Both the position numbers and the translations under genes were made by a program. The notes beneath the pieces are model-generated. The model saw only the letters and a list, made by a program, of their open reading frames with translations, did no database searches and was not told the origin of the DNA. A DNA stretch of 5,797 bases from an uncultured Rhodopirellula sp. (lineage in GTDB: Bacteria; Planctomycetota; Planctomycetia; Pirellulales; Pirellulaceae): NCBI GenBank assembly GCA_913061385.1, contig CAJXTM010000297.1, positions 1-5,797 on the forward strand, read 5' to 3'. This document shows, in pieces, positions 1 to 5,797 of the stretch (positions within the stretch are counted from its first letter, which is position 1; every line of letters begins with the position of its first letter).

Positions 1-37
1 TCGGTCTCGTGGGCTCGGAGATGTGTATAAGAGACAG
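1..37. other. Nextera transposase adapter remnant, left end (artefact)
   Basis: Positions 4-37 match the complete 34-base Nextera read-2 side adapter, ending in the 19-base mosaic end (AGATGTGTATAAGAGACAG, 19-37). The three bases before it (TCG) match the last three bases of the reverse complement of the index CGAGGCTG seen at the other end, so both ends come from the same library. This is not genomic sequence. Genomic DNA starts at 38. Confidence 0.98.
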
Positions 38-156
38 ACACAGTAACGAGCCACGTGACCGATTTCTGCTTGAAAATCTGGTGATTAGGCTGGCTAAGGA
101 TGCCACCCAAAAGCAAGCGTCGTAACTCTTGCTGATGGCTGTTGTCTGAGTGTTGA

Positions 157-169
157 CCGCATCATGCGG
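157..169. repeat. Perfect 13-base palindrome
   Basis: CCGCAT-C-ATGCGG is a perfect inverted repeat around a single central base. As RNA it would fold as a 5-bp GC-rich stem with a 3-base loop. No T-tract follows on either strand, so it is not a canonical terminator. It could be a protein-binding site or part of a structured repeat. Confidence 0.5.
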
Positions 170-228
170 GGCGAGCAATGGTTGTCGGCGGTGACGTAGC
201 CCAGTCGCTGGTTGGAAAATTCGCGCAG

Positions 229-242
229 TCACGCTCTCGTGA
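229..242 (-). repeat. Small hairpin just downstream of the ABC ATPase stop
   Basis: TCACG-CTCT-CGTGA forms a perfect 5-bp stem with a 4-base loop. Read on the minus strand it begins about 10 bases after the ATPase stop codon. Only a weak ATTTT run follows, several bases beyond the stem, so a Rho-independent terminator is possible but poorly supported. Confidence 0.3.
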
Positions 243-251
243 TGGGTAGAC

Positions 252-1190
252 TCACATGCGGTCGCTGGTGCCCTTGGTCAAGGCCATGAAAGCGGACTCA
301 AGATCGAGTTCCTCTTCGGAGAAACGACGCAGGTCAATACCGTTTTCAATCAGAAGTTTGGGGAGTTCGCTGTATTCCTCTACTCCACTTTCCAGTACCA
401 CGCGAATTGCATCATCACCTAATTCACACGCTTGAACTTTCTTATGTTCGTTGAGCAATTTCGCAATGATTTGCATTTTGTTTCGTTGTGCTGGTTGGAT
501 GACCAGCACGGTATGCTCGCGGACCATGCGAATGACTTCTGCTTTGGTTGCGTTCTGTTTCAATTCTCCTTTATCAATGATGCCTACCTTGTTACAAACA
601 TCTGCGAGTTCAGGAAGAATATGACTGCTGACGATGATGGTTTTTCCCATTTCGCCGAGTTTACGAAGCAGATTCCTCATTTCGATTCGTGCTCGTGGAT
701 CCAGCCCGGACAGCGGTTCGTCAAGAAGTAATACCTGTGGATCATGAAGCAGGGTGCGAGCAAGCCCTAGACGCTGCGTCTGCCCACGCGATAATGTATT
801 CGCGAACGCATCACGTTTGAAATCTAGATCGACGACATCGAGCATTTCGTCGACGCGTTTGCGGCGATCCTGACCGCCAATTCGATACGAAGCGGCAAAG
901 AACTCGAGATACTCCACAACAGTCATGTCGTCGTAGACGCCGAAAAAGTCAGGCATGTATCCGACCAAACGCCGGATTTCTTTAGGTGCTGTGTGAACAC
1001 TGTGGTCGCACACGTAGGCTTCACCCCATGTTGGCTCCAAAAGTGTGGCAATGATCCGCATGGTTGTTGTTTTTCCGGCACCGTTAGGGCCGATGAAGCC
1101 GAAAAGATCGCCTGCTTGCAAATCAAGATTAATGCCTTTGATTGCGAAGGCATCACCATATTTTTTCGTGAGGTCGACGGTTTTGATCAC
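252..1190 (-). CDS. ABC transporter ATP-binding protein (ABC-2 / exporter type)
   Basis: This 312-residue cytoplasmic ATPase should energise a membrane transporter of the CcmA/NatA/GldA-like group. All nucleotide-binding landmarks are in order: Walker A GPNGAGKT at 34-41, a Q-loop region GYMPDFFGVYDDMTV at 77-91, the signature LSRGQ at 133-137 (variant of LSGGQ), Walker B VLLLDEP at 153-159, the D-loop SGLD at 161-164 and the switch histidine H190. A C-terminal extension of about 100 residues, ending in EEELDLESAFMALT, is usual for this group. The Q-loop position that is normally Gln is Asp81. The start is a GTG at 1190. An in-frame stop lies six codons upstream, so the gene cannot extend much; a CTG four codons earlier is the only other option. 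No clear Shine-Dalgarno is seen. It follows the 732-residue membrane protein by 109 bases on the same strand and is probably co-transcribed with it. No permease is visible in the window, so the substrate is unknown. Confidence 0.95.
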   Translation of the reverse strand: MIKTVDLTKKYGDAFAIKGINLDLQAGDLFGFIGPNGAGKTTTMRIIATLLEPTWGEAYVCDHSVHTAPKEIRRLVGYMPDFFGVYDDMTVVEYLEFFAASYRIGGQDRRKRVDEMLDVVDLDFKRDAFANTLSRGQTQRLGLARTLLHDPQVLLLDEPLSGLDPRARIEMRNLLRKLGEMGKTIIVSSHILPELADVCNKVGIIDKGELKQNATKAEVIRMVREHTVLVIQPAQRNKMQIIAKLLNEHKKVQACELGDDAIRVVLESGVEEYSELPKLLIENGIDLRRFSEEELDLESAFMALTKGTSDRM

Positions 1191-1299
1191 GTCAGGTTTC
1201 AGGCGTTAGGAGGAAGGTTCATGCCAGAGTGAACTGGAGAAAACGGTGTTAAGTATCTTGGTGAACTGTGTTGTGATTGGGGTGTTGCGATTGGGATCG

Positions 1300-3498
1300 C
1301 TAGCGACCCGTGGTGCTTATGACAGGCAGGACGACACGGATCATCGTCAGGCTTTTTCCATCACTCTCAATTGCAGTGTCTCCATCGGTCAGCTTGAGTG
1401 TGGTCAATTCATCAGCCAGTCTGCCGATCAGGATGCAACGATCATCGGCCAGCGTGTGGCTGAGGTCGAGCGATGACAGTGGCTCATCACGTAGTCCGGT
1501 GTAACGACTACCACCAACGGCATTGTGAAACATGAGCATCTCCGCAACACGATCAGGAAGTTCAACTGAGGAGGTATCCCATTCTTCGGTTTCACTGCTG
1601 CTCTCGAGCGCCGTCTGTCGGGAGAGACGCCAGCGGAAGTTCTTTTGGCGAAGAGTGTCAATCCGATCAATGCGACCACCAGCTGGGAATCGGGTTCGCA
1701 GTAAATACGCCCAGTTTCGATAGATCAGCATCCCATCCAAAAGATCTACAGACAGTGGGTTTAGCAACTCACCTTGGAGCAGTTCGCTGCCGCTGCGTCG
1801 TTGCAAGCCTTGGTAGTTGGTAAGTTTGGGTTTGAATCGCAGTAGTGTTTGAAGACTTTTGCTGCTCCTTGCTGCAAGTGGCGCACCTAGAATTGAATTC
1901 TCTAGTGGCCCTTCGACTTCCTCGTTGTTGGACGCAACACGTTGCTGTAGGCGAATCGTGTAAGGTGGCATCCTCGCATCTTCGATTGCGATCTGGATCC
2001 CCCCGTAAGTCTCGCCGGGGTAACCCAGCGGACTCAGCAGTGCCTGCTGGATTGAATCGGTAAGGTTTTGAAAGTTTTCCGATTGGCCGATGTCTACGTT
2101 CAGCAGGGCGGCATCATGAGAATAAATGCAACTCGCCTGAAAGCTTCTGCCTACCCCTGCAATCGCATCGATGTCGACAATTTCGACCCGATTGCACCGG
2201 ATGATACTGTCAGTGTTTGTGCCTGTCGTACTTTCTCCGTCGATATTGGGTCGAGCTTCGTACGTCAGGACGAGTGTCAAAGCGATTGAAACCAACGGGA
2301 AACTGAGCCAACCTAGTAATGGACGCCCTAGAAAACGATTGATGAGCAGGTAATCAAGAGGCCCGATGGCGGCGATCAGAGCCATCAAAATGATTGCGAC
2401 AACCGAAAAGCCGAATGTACGCTTGACGTCGAATTGATCCAGAGTGGCTCTTAGTTGGCCTGCCAGATCACCGTAGGATGTGCCGCGATTGGTGATCGCT
2501 ATGTCTTTCTTCCCAGGTAGAAGAACGTCTCCAGTCAATTGTGTTATTAAATCAAGACGTTCTGGCCAGGCGGTGAACATTTGGTTGTCGAGGTCTGCTG
2601 CGATCGCCGTGATACGTCCAAATCCAAGCGTGTAAACAGTTGCTACCGGAATGCTGACGCGTCGAGTGGTCTTGCCTGTGAGCAGAACTGTTCCGCTTTC
2701 CCTCGGCAATCGGAGTCCGGTGAAATTTTTTAGAGGGCTTTGTGTGGAGGTAAAGGTTTCCACCGCAGACGGGTCGATGATGGTTGTTTTGGGATCGGTT
2801 ATCCCCATTATTTTTTGTAGCCAAGGCGCCGCTTCGAAGAGATCTAGGCACGATTCTCCGAGCGTAATAAAAAGATGGCCACCGCCGGTGATCCATTGTT
2901 CGATGGCTGTTCGTTGCTTCGTTGCAAGACCGCGTAGTAGATCGATCCCGCTAGCGTTGATAATCATCATGTCGACGCCGTCGTACCCGAGTACTGAATC
3001 AGGAAACGCAGTCGGTTCCGTGGGCTTCGATACTGCGATCGAGGCATCGCGATTCAGTAGTTTATTGACACCAACTTCATCGACTTCTAGAGCATCGCCG
3101 ATCACAACAATCCAGTTCATACCAAGCGGTATCATCGCCGGGCCACGAGACGGTGAACCTATTGTGGGAAAACGACCAGCGGCAATCGTTTTGTCACCAT
3201 TCTTGAGACTGAGTGGTGCAGCTTCACCGCCCGGAACTACATATGCCCAGTCACCGCTGCTGGTACCGCCAACCTGTTCGTAACGGACTTCGGAGCCATC
3301 ACCATCGCGTGTCTCCAGAGTTGTGACGCTTTGTTTGCCGTCGCAACGGATGCCGGTCCAAGCACCTACTCGATAATGTCCCTGGATCCCAAAATGGATC
3401 CGCGAGGATGCATCATCAGCTCCGGCGAGCTGGCAGTTGCCAAGCAGCAGGAAGACTGAGTAGAGGGTCGCACTGATGAGGTGAAGAAGTTTAGGCAT
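1300..3498 (-). CDS. Exported two-helix membrane protein with GATase-like domain, partner of the ABC ATPase
   Basis: I place the start at the ATG at 3498, giving 732 residues, because residues 1-27 then form a good Sec signal peptide (MPKLLHLISATLYSVFLLLG, with an AGA cleavage site before DD). Longer readings from an ATG at 3540 or a TTG at 3570 would overlap the mazG-like gene and bury the signal. Residues about 170-310 look like a class I glutamine-amidotransferase-like fold: GVDMMIINASGIDLL (174-188), then EQWITGGGHLFITLG (200-214). There is no evident catalytic Cys in a GxCxG elbow, so it is probably non-enzymatic. Two hydrophobic helices at about 362-386 and 394-413 are joined by a short loop in the pattern GPLDYLLINRFLGRP. 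About 320 residues follow, mostly soluble and of unknown fold. Inferred topology: a large N-terminal domain outside, a helical hairpin, and the C-terminal domain outside. This recalls GldG-type partners of gliding/ABC-2 transporters, but I cannot name the family. The gene lies 17 bases after the mazG-like gene and upstream of the ATPase. Confidence 0.85.
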   Translation of the reverse strand: MPKLLHLISATLYSVFLLLGNCQLAGADDASSRIHFGIQGHYRVGAWTGIRCDGKQSVTTLETRDGDGSEVRYEQVGGTSSGDWAYVVPGGEAAPLSLKNGDKTIAAGRFPTIGSPSRGPAMIPLGMNWIVVIGDALEVDEVGVNKLLNRDASIAVSKPTEPTAFPDSVLGYDGVDMMIINASGIDLLRGLATKQRTAIEQWITGGGHLFITLGESCLDLFEAAPWLQKIMGITDPKTTIIDPSAVETFTSTQSPLKNFTGLRLPRESGTVLLTGKTTRRVSIPVATVYTLGFGRITAIAADLDNQMFTAWPERLDLITQLTGDVLLPGKKDIAITNRGTSYGDLAGQLRATLDQFDVKRTFGFSVVAIILMALIAAIGPLDYLLINRFLGRPLLGWLSFPLVSIALTLVLTYEARPNIDGESTTGTNTDSIIRCNRVEIVDIDAIAGVGRSFQASCIYSHDAALLNVDIGQSENFQNLTDSIQQALLSPLGYPGETYGGIQIAIEDARMPPYTIRLQQRVASNNEEVEGPLENSILGAPLAARSSKSLQTLLRFKPKLTNYQGLQRRSGSELLQGELLNPLSVDLLDGMLIYRNWAYLLRTRFPAGGRIDRIDTLRQKNFRWRLSRQTALESSSETEEWDTSSVELPDRVAEMLMFHNAVGGSRYTGLRDEPLSSLDLSHTLADDRCILIGRLADELTTLKLTDGDTAIESDGKSLTMIRVVLPVISTTGR

Positions 3499-3515
3499 GC
3501 AATCAGGTGTGTGCT

Positions 3516-3845
3516 TTAGGGCTTCTCTGAACTGGGGCATTGGCAAACCAGACGATTGCAACCGGGGCAACCACGGCCGTATTTCGCTTGCAAAGCAGCG
3601 TTCAGGTCGATTTCGGCGACATTTGCAATGGTCGCTAACCAGGCGACAACATCGGCAAATTCCTCGGCCAAGTTTTCCCTGTCGTCGCCTCGAAGTGCCG
3701 AGGCTAATTCACCAATTTCTTCCATCAACCACATGAAAGTGCCGTCAGTCCCTCGGGCGACATCCTTTTCGTAATACATCTGATGGATATGACGCTGTAG
3801 GTCTGCGATCGACAGCTCGTCTGCAGATTCGGACGATGTTGGCAT
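3516..3845 (-). CDS. MazG-like nucleotide pyrophosphohydrolase
   Basis: This 109-residue, all-alpha protein belongs to the MazG/NTP-PPase superfamily, whose members hydrolyse nucleoside triphosphates to monophosphate and pyrophosphate using Mg2+. The metal-binding motifs are visible: EEIGE at 42-46 (ExxE, E43 and E46) and EEFAD at 61-65 (ExxD, E62 and D65). They lie in the context GTFMWLMEEIGELASAL and EEFADVVAWLATIAN, and the single-domain length is typical. The C-terminus carries a cysteine cluster, C93-x2-C96-x4-C101-x-C103, after KYGRGCPG, which suggests a bound metal or a redox role and is not part of the catalytic core. The start is an ATG at 3845 with no strong Shine-Dalgarno. It is the first gene of the minus-strand group, 17 bases from the next gene, so its mRNA is probably shared with the membrane protein. 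The substrate (dNTP, damaged NTP or other) cannot be told. Confidence 0.9.
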   Translation of the reverse strand: MPTSSESADELSIADLQRHIHQMYYEKDVARGTDGTFMWLMEEIGELASALRGDDRENLAEEFADVVAWLATIANVAEIDLNAALQAKYGRGCPGCNRLVCQCPSSEKP

Positions 3846-3882
3846 GAATTAAAGCGTGATTCGGGTGTTTTTGAGGTCGATG

Positions 3883-3898
3883 GGTTCACGAATGAACC
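3883..3898. repeat. Perfect inverted repeat in the divergent spacer, possible operator
   Basis: GGTTCA-CGAA-TGAACC is a perfect 6-bp inverted repeat with a 4-base centre. It lies 38 bases upstream of the mazG-like start and about 130 bases from the sulfotransferase start. It could bind a dimeric regulator or form a hairpin in the leader of the mazG-like mRNA. A looser GTTCA-N8-TGAAC occurs at 1217-1234, ahead of the ABC ATPase start. No regulator is identified. Confidence 0.35.
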
Positions 3899-3964
3899 GT
3901 CGTAGATCACCGTTTGTAGGGATCAATCGGTAGACAGCAAGATATCCCGCTGCACGACTGCACG

Positions 3965-3976
3965 GTAGTCAACTAC
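3965..3976. repeat. Short inverted repeat upstream of the sulfotransferase
   Basis: GTAGT-CA-ACTAC is a perfect 5-bp inverted repeat with a 2-base centre, about 53 bases before the TTG start. It is short enough to arise by chance and is listed only as a possible binding site. Confidence 0.2.
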
Positions 3977-4029
3977 AGTGTTGGAAGCACTTTGGTTCCG
4001 TTCTTATTCGCTCAACGTGGGCAAATTTC

Positions 4030-5412
4030 TTGACTGAGTCGTCTCGACCGCAAAAAACGCCCCCTGAGGGCCCGACGCCTACACCCGCAAGCGACGATGC
4101 GCCCGCGGGCCACAATCGTGGGGTGTCCCGAACGCACAAGTCAGGTCACGACTCCGGCTCTGGCGTCGGAAAGTCAGGCTCTGGCGTCGGAAAATCTAAT
4201 AATGATGCCACCTCACCGGCTTCCAGCGAATCGAACTCAAGCGATGAAAACATAAGGAAACGTGGGGAATCCCAGTCTGGGGCGAAAGACAAAGAATCGT
4301 CAAAGGCAAAATTCCATCGATACCCATTTTATTCGCCACGGTTCTGGCATGGAATGCGGCCAAGCTCTTGGTGGAGGTTGCTGCGGCAGGGCCGCTTTCG
4401 AATTCACCCGTCTCGGCTGCTGATGGCGATTGCGATTTTGTTCGCAACTCCATTCAATACCCTACTGGCTTTGCTTCAGAGTATGCTCTTCCGTCGAAAG
4501 TTGGCGGATGCAGAGCTGCATGGTCCGCCGGTATTCATCGTTGGGCACTGGAGAAGTGGAACAACTCTGTTGCATGAATTGATGGTCCGCGATGAGCGTT
4601 TGAGCAGTCCTTCGACGTTTCAGTGCTTCGCCCCATGCCATTTTCTAGTCACGGAGTGGTTTTTTCGTCGTTTCGCGAGTTGGTTGCTGCCTGGTAAGAG
4701 GCCGATGGACAACATGGCCGCGGGGTGGGATCGGCCTCAGGAAGATGAGTTCGCATTGATGAATTTGGGGCAGCCCTCTCCGTATCGTCGGATAGCTTTT
4801 CCCAATGAGCCCGCAGTGGATTTGGAGTATCTTGATTTCGACGGGGTACCCGAGGGAAAAAGACAAGCATGGATGGAAGCCTTGCGGTCCTTTCTACTCA
4901 AAGTAAGTGTTGGAACAGGCCGACCCTTGATTATCAAGAGTCCTACGCACACAGGTCGCGTGGGCTGGCTCGCTCGTGAATTTCCAGAAGCGAAATTCAT
5001 CCACATCACCCGAGATCCAAGAGAACTTTTTCCCTCGACTTGCCGCTTGTGGCGCGGGTTAGATGAAGTTCAGGCATTGCAAAATCCTAAACACGAAAAA
5101 AATGAGGAATACGTTGTTGAGTGTCTAAGTCGGATGTACAAAGCCTTCCATCAGCAACGCAAGACGATCGAGTCAGCTCGGATGATTGATATTCGTTTCG
5201 AGGATCTCACTAACAATCCAGTGGAGACACTGCGAACGATCTACGCAACACTCAGGCTGAGTGACTTTGAATCGGTCGAACCGACAATCCGCGAGTGGGT
5301 GGATTCAGAACATAAAACATACAAACGCAATCAGCATCAACTTCCGCCTGAGAAGGAAGCAATGATTCTGGATGCATGGCAGGATTACTTTGAACGTTAT
5401 GGATACAGGTAG
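4030..5412 (+). CDS. Sulfotransferase (Sulfotransfer_3-like) with disordered N-terminal extension
   Basis: This protein likely transfers sulfate from PAPS to a carbohydrate, lipid or other acceptor, near or at the membrane. The 5'-phosphosulfate-binding loop is clear: [17 protein letters not shown] at 169-184, with R175, S176, G177, T178 and T179. The 3'-phosphate region is [15 protein letters not shown] at 323-337 (R328, S336). IKSPTHTGR at 302-310 and a [11 protein letters not shown] stretch at 387-397 also fit the family. A hydrophobic segment at about 129-152 could anchor or associate with the membrane. Residues 1-93 are low-complexity (Ser, Gly, Lys, Pro, Asp) with a duplicated SGSGVGK. 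The start is uncertain: TTG at 4030 gives 460 residues, GTG at 4123 gives 429. The first in-frame ATG (4354) lies inside what looks like a conserved segment, [11 protein letters not shown], so a non-ATG start is required unless there is an upstream frameshift. The DUF1080 lipoprotein gene follows after 7 bases. The acceptor is unknown. Confidence 0.92.
   Translation: MTESSRPQKTPPEGPTPTPASDDAPAGHNRGVSRTHKSGHDSGSGVGKSGSGVGKSNNDATSPASSESNSSDENIRKRGESQSGAKDKESSKAKFHRYPFYSPRFWHGMRPSSWWRLLRQGRFRIHPSRLLMAIAILFATPFNTLLALLQSMLFRRKLADAELHGPPVFIVGHWRSGTTLLHELMVRDERLSSPSTFQCFAPCHFLVTEWFFRRFASWLLPGKRPMDNMAAGWDRPQEDEFALMNLGQPSPYRRIAFPNEPAVDLEYLDFDGVPEGKRQAWMEALRSFLLKVSVGTGRPLIIKSPTHTGRVGWLAREFPEAKFIHITRDPRELFPSTCRLWRGLDEVQALQNPKHEKNEEYVVECLSRMYKAFHQQRKTIESARMIDIRFEDLTNNPVETLRTIYATLRLSDFESVEPTIREWVDSEHKTYKRNQHQLPPEKEAMILDAWQDYFERYGYR
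4153..4194 (+). repeat. Two tandem 21-base repeats inside the sulfotransferase gene
   Basis: Copies at 4153-4173 and 4174-4194 differ at only two positions (third and last base). They are in frame and encode SGSGVGK twice (residues 42-48 and 49-55). The copy number could vary between strains by slippage without shifting the frame. The repeat lies in the disordered extension, away from the catalytic domain. Confidence 0.9.
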
Positions 5413-5419
5413 GCGAAAC

Positions 5420-5749
5420 ATGATACGCACAATTGGTGATCGTTACTTTCTCATTTTGCCGTTCCTGCTATTGGCAGTATTGGGATGTCAGCCATCGGCT
5501 GTAGAGCCAGTTGTTGAAAACAATGGTTCTGGAGCATCGATTGATGCTGATGAAAATAGCGATCCGAATGTTGATTCCTCGCCGTCACCGGAAGTAGAAG
5601 TAACTGCCGAGCAACTGCTGGCAGCCCGTTTGCCGGAGGCCGAAGTCGCAGAGGGTTGGATTCGCTTGTTCGATGGCCACACCCTTTTTGGATGGCAAAT
5701 AGCCGGTGATGCAAATTGGAGAGTGGAAGATGGAAGCATTGTCGTTGAT
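5420..5749 (+). CDS. DUF1080 (3-keto-disaccharide hydrolase-like) lipoprotein, 3' end missing
   Basis: The first 110 codons are present and the gene is cut by the contig end. Residues 1-23 are a lipoprotein signal: a hydrophobic core [13 protein letters not shown], then Cys23 in a VLGC lipobox, so the mature protein should be lipid-anchored outside the cytoplasmic membrane. A Ser/Asp/Glu-rich linker runs to about residue 75. The start of a DUF1080 domain follows, with [15 protein letters not shown] at 79-93 and [11 protein letters not shown] at 99-109, both typical of the concanavalin-like sugar-binding/hydrolase domain abundant in planctomycetes. The ATG at 5420 has an AGG six bases upstream. 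It starts 7 bases after the sulfotransferase stop, so the two are probably one transcript. The frame stays open through the adapter (reading [12 protein letters not shown]), and those residues must not be included. Full-length relatives have well over 100 further residues. The substrate is not known. Confidence 0.85.
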
Positions 5750-5797
5750 CTGTCTCTTATACACATCTCCGAGCCCACGAGACCGAGGCTGATCTCG
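5750..5797. other. Nextera adapter, index and P7 start, right end (artefact)
   Basis: CTGTCTCTTATACACATCT at 5750-5768 is the reverse-complement mosaic end. The adapter continues to 5783, followed by the 8-base index CGAGGCTG (5784-5791, which I recall as Nextera i7 N710) and ATCTCG (5792-5797), the start of the P7 flow-cell sequence. This is the order expected when read 1 runs through a short insert. It is not genomic. Confidence 0.98.

Larger units (their letters stand above)
38..251. other. Unassigned 214-base flank with no recognised gene
   Basis: This is the genomic DNA between the left adapter and the stop of the ABC ATPase. In many ABC operons the permease gene would begin here on the minus strand, but nothing resembling a permease N-terminus is visible. 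One minus-strand frame is open from 256 to 38 (73 codons, possible GTG start at 232). Its translation is arginine-rich, with segments such as RHRRQPLLAPHDA and ACFWVASLASLITRF, and I recognise no family in it. On the plus strand a short frame reads from 39 to a TAA at 120-122 (27 residues then stop, containing DRFLLENLVIRLAKDATQ), which could be a gene tail cut by the contig end. Perfect small inverted repeats lie at 157-169 and 229-242. An intergenic or interspersed repeat element is as likely as a gene. Confidence 0.4.
3846..4029. promoter_or_regulatory. Divergent intergenic region (promoters for both gene groups)
   Basis: This 184-base spacer separates the mazG-like gene (leftward) from the sulfotransferase gene (rightward), so promoters for both directions should lie here. 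I see no convincing sigma-70 boxes. The best rightward candidate is TTGGAA at 3981-3986 with TCTTAT at 4002-4007, a 15-base gap, which is weak. Two inverted repeats stand out, at 3883-3898 and 3965-3976, and could be operator sites. Confidence 0.5.

Noticed and set aside
38..232. Minus-strand GTG-started frame as an ABC-2 permease N-terminus
   Set aside because: The 65 codons lack the early transmembrane helix and charged pattern expected, and the translation is arginine-rich and unfamiliar. Openness over this length can arise by chance.
1191..1299. Possible small gene or separate promoter between the membrane protein and ABC ATPase genes
   Set aside because: Only a 7-codon frame (ATG at 1222 on the minus strand) was noticed, and no promoter boxes stood out. 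The GTTCA-N8-TGAAC repeat at 1217-1234 is too short and loosely spaced to call a site.
2651..3283. 210-residue open frame on the plus strand
   Set aside because: It lies wholly antisense to the 732-residue protein, is rich in Ser/Arg/Pro as expected for a shadow frame, and shows no domain.
3499..3570. Longer N-terminus of the 732-residue protein (TTG 3570 or ATG 3540)
   Set aside because: It would overlap the mazG-like gene and place extra polar residues before an otherwise ideal signal peptide beginning at 3498.
4153..4197. Walker A-like GVGKS strings in the sulfotransferase N-terminus
   Set aside because: The glycine required before the four variable residues is Ser in both copies, there is no Walker B, and the region is a low-complexity tandem repeat.
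1..5797. Terminal inverted repeats of a mobile element, since the two ends are reverse complements
   Set aside because: The match is to the synthetic Nextera adapter including index and P7 bases, and there is no transposase gene.

Overview
The window is a sequencing contig of about 5.7 kb of bacterial DNA, with leftover Illumina Nextera adapter at both ends (1-37 and 5750-5797). Only 38-5749 is genomic. Base composition is close to balanced. The gene content points to a planctomycete, probably of the Pirellulaceae/Rhodopirellula kind: a sulfotransferase of the type with a conserved [13 protein letters not shown] segment, a lipoprotein with a DUF1080 (3-keto-disaccharide hydrolase) domain, and a large secreted, membrane-anchored protein beside an ABC ATPase whose Q-loop reads GYMPDFFGVYDD. 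Few starts have a Shine-Dalgarno sequence and several are non-ATG, which also fits. The lineage comes from recognising families, not from a search.

Layout: two divergent gene groups share the 184-base spacer 3846-4029. The minus-strand group runs right to left: a MazG-like nucleotide pyrophosphohydrolase (3845-3516), then after 17 bases a 732-residue exported two-helix protein with a glutamine-amidotransferase-like fold (3498-1300), then after 109 bases an ABC-transporter ATPase (1190-252). No permease gene is recognisable in the remaining 214 genomic bases (38-251). That stretch holds small inverted repeats and an open but unconvincing frame. The plus-strand group is a membrane-associated sulfotransferase with a long disordered N-terminal extension (4030-5412), followed after 7 bases by the start of a DUF1080 lipoprotein (5420 onward), which is cut off by the adapter.

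How they may work together: the ATPase and the 732-residue protein resemble the pairing of an ABC-2 type exporter ATPase with a GldG-like extracytoplasmic partner, so they are probably two parts of an envelope-associated complex whose permease lies outside the window. The MazG-like enzyme is a housecleaning or nucleotide-hydrolysing protein whose link to that complex is unexplained. The sulfotransferase and the DUF1080 lipoprotein both fit the processing of sulfated or complex glycans common in planctomycetes, but neither substrate can be read from the sequence. I do not see a clear, wholly new system. The best candidate is the mazG / GATase-like membrane protein / ABC ATPase cluster. The most certain observation is the adapter contamination.
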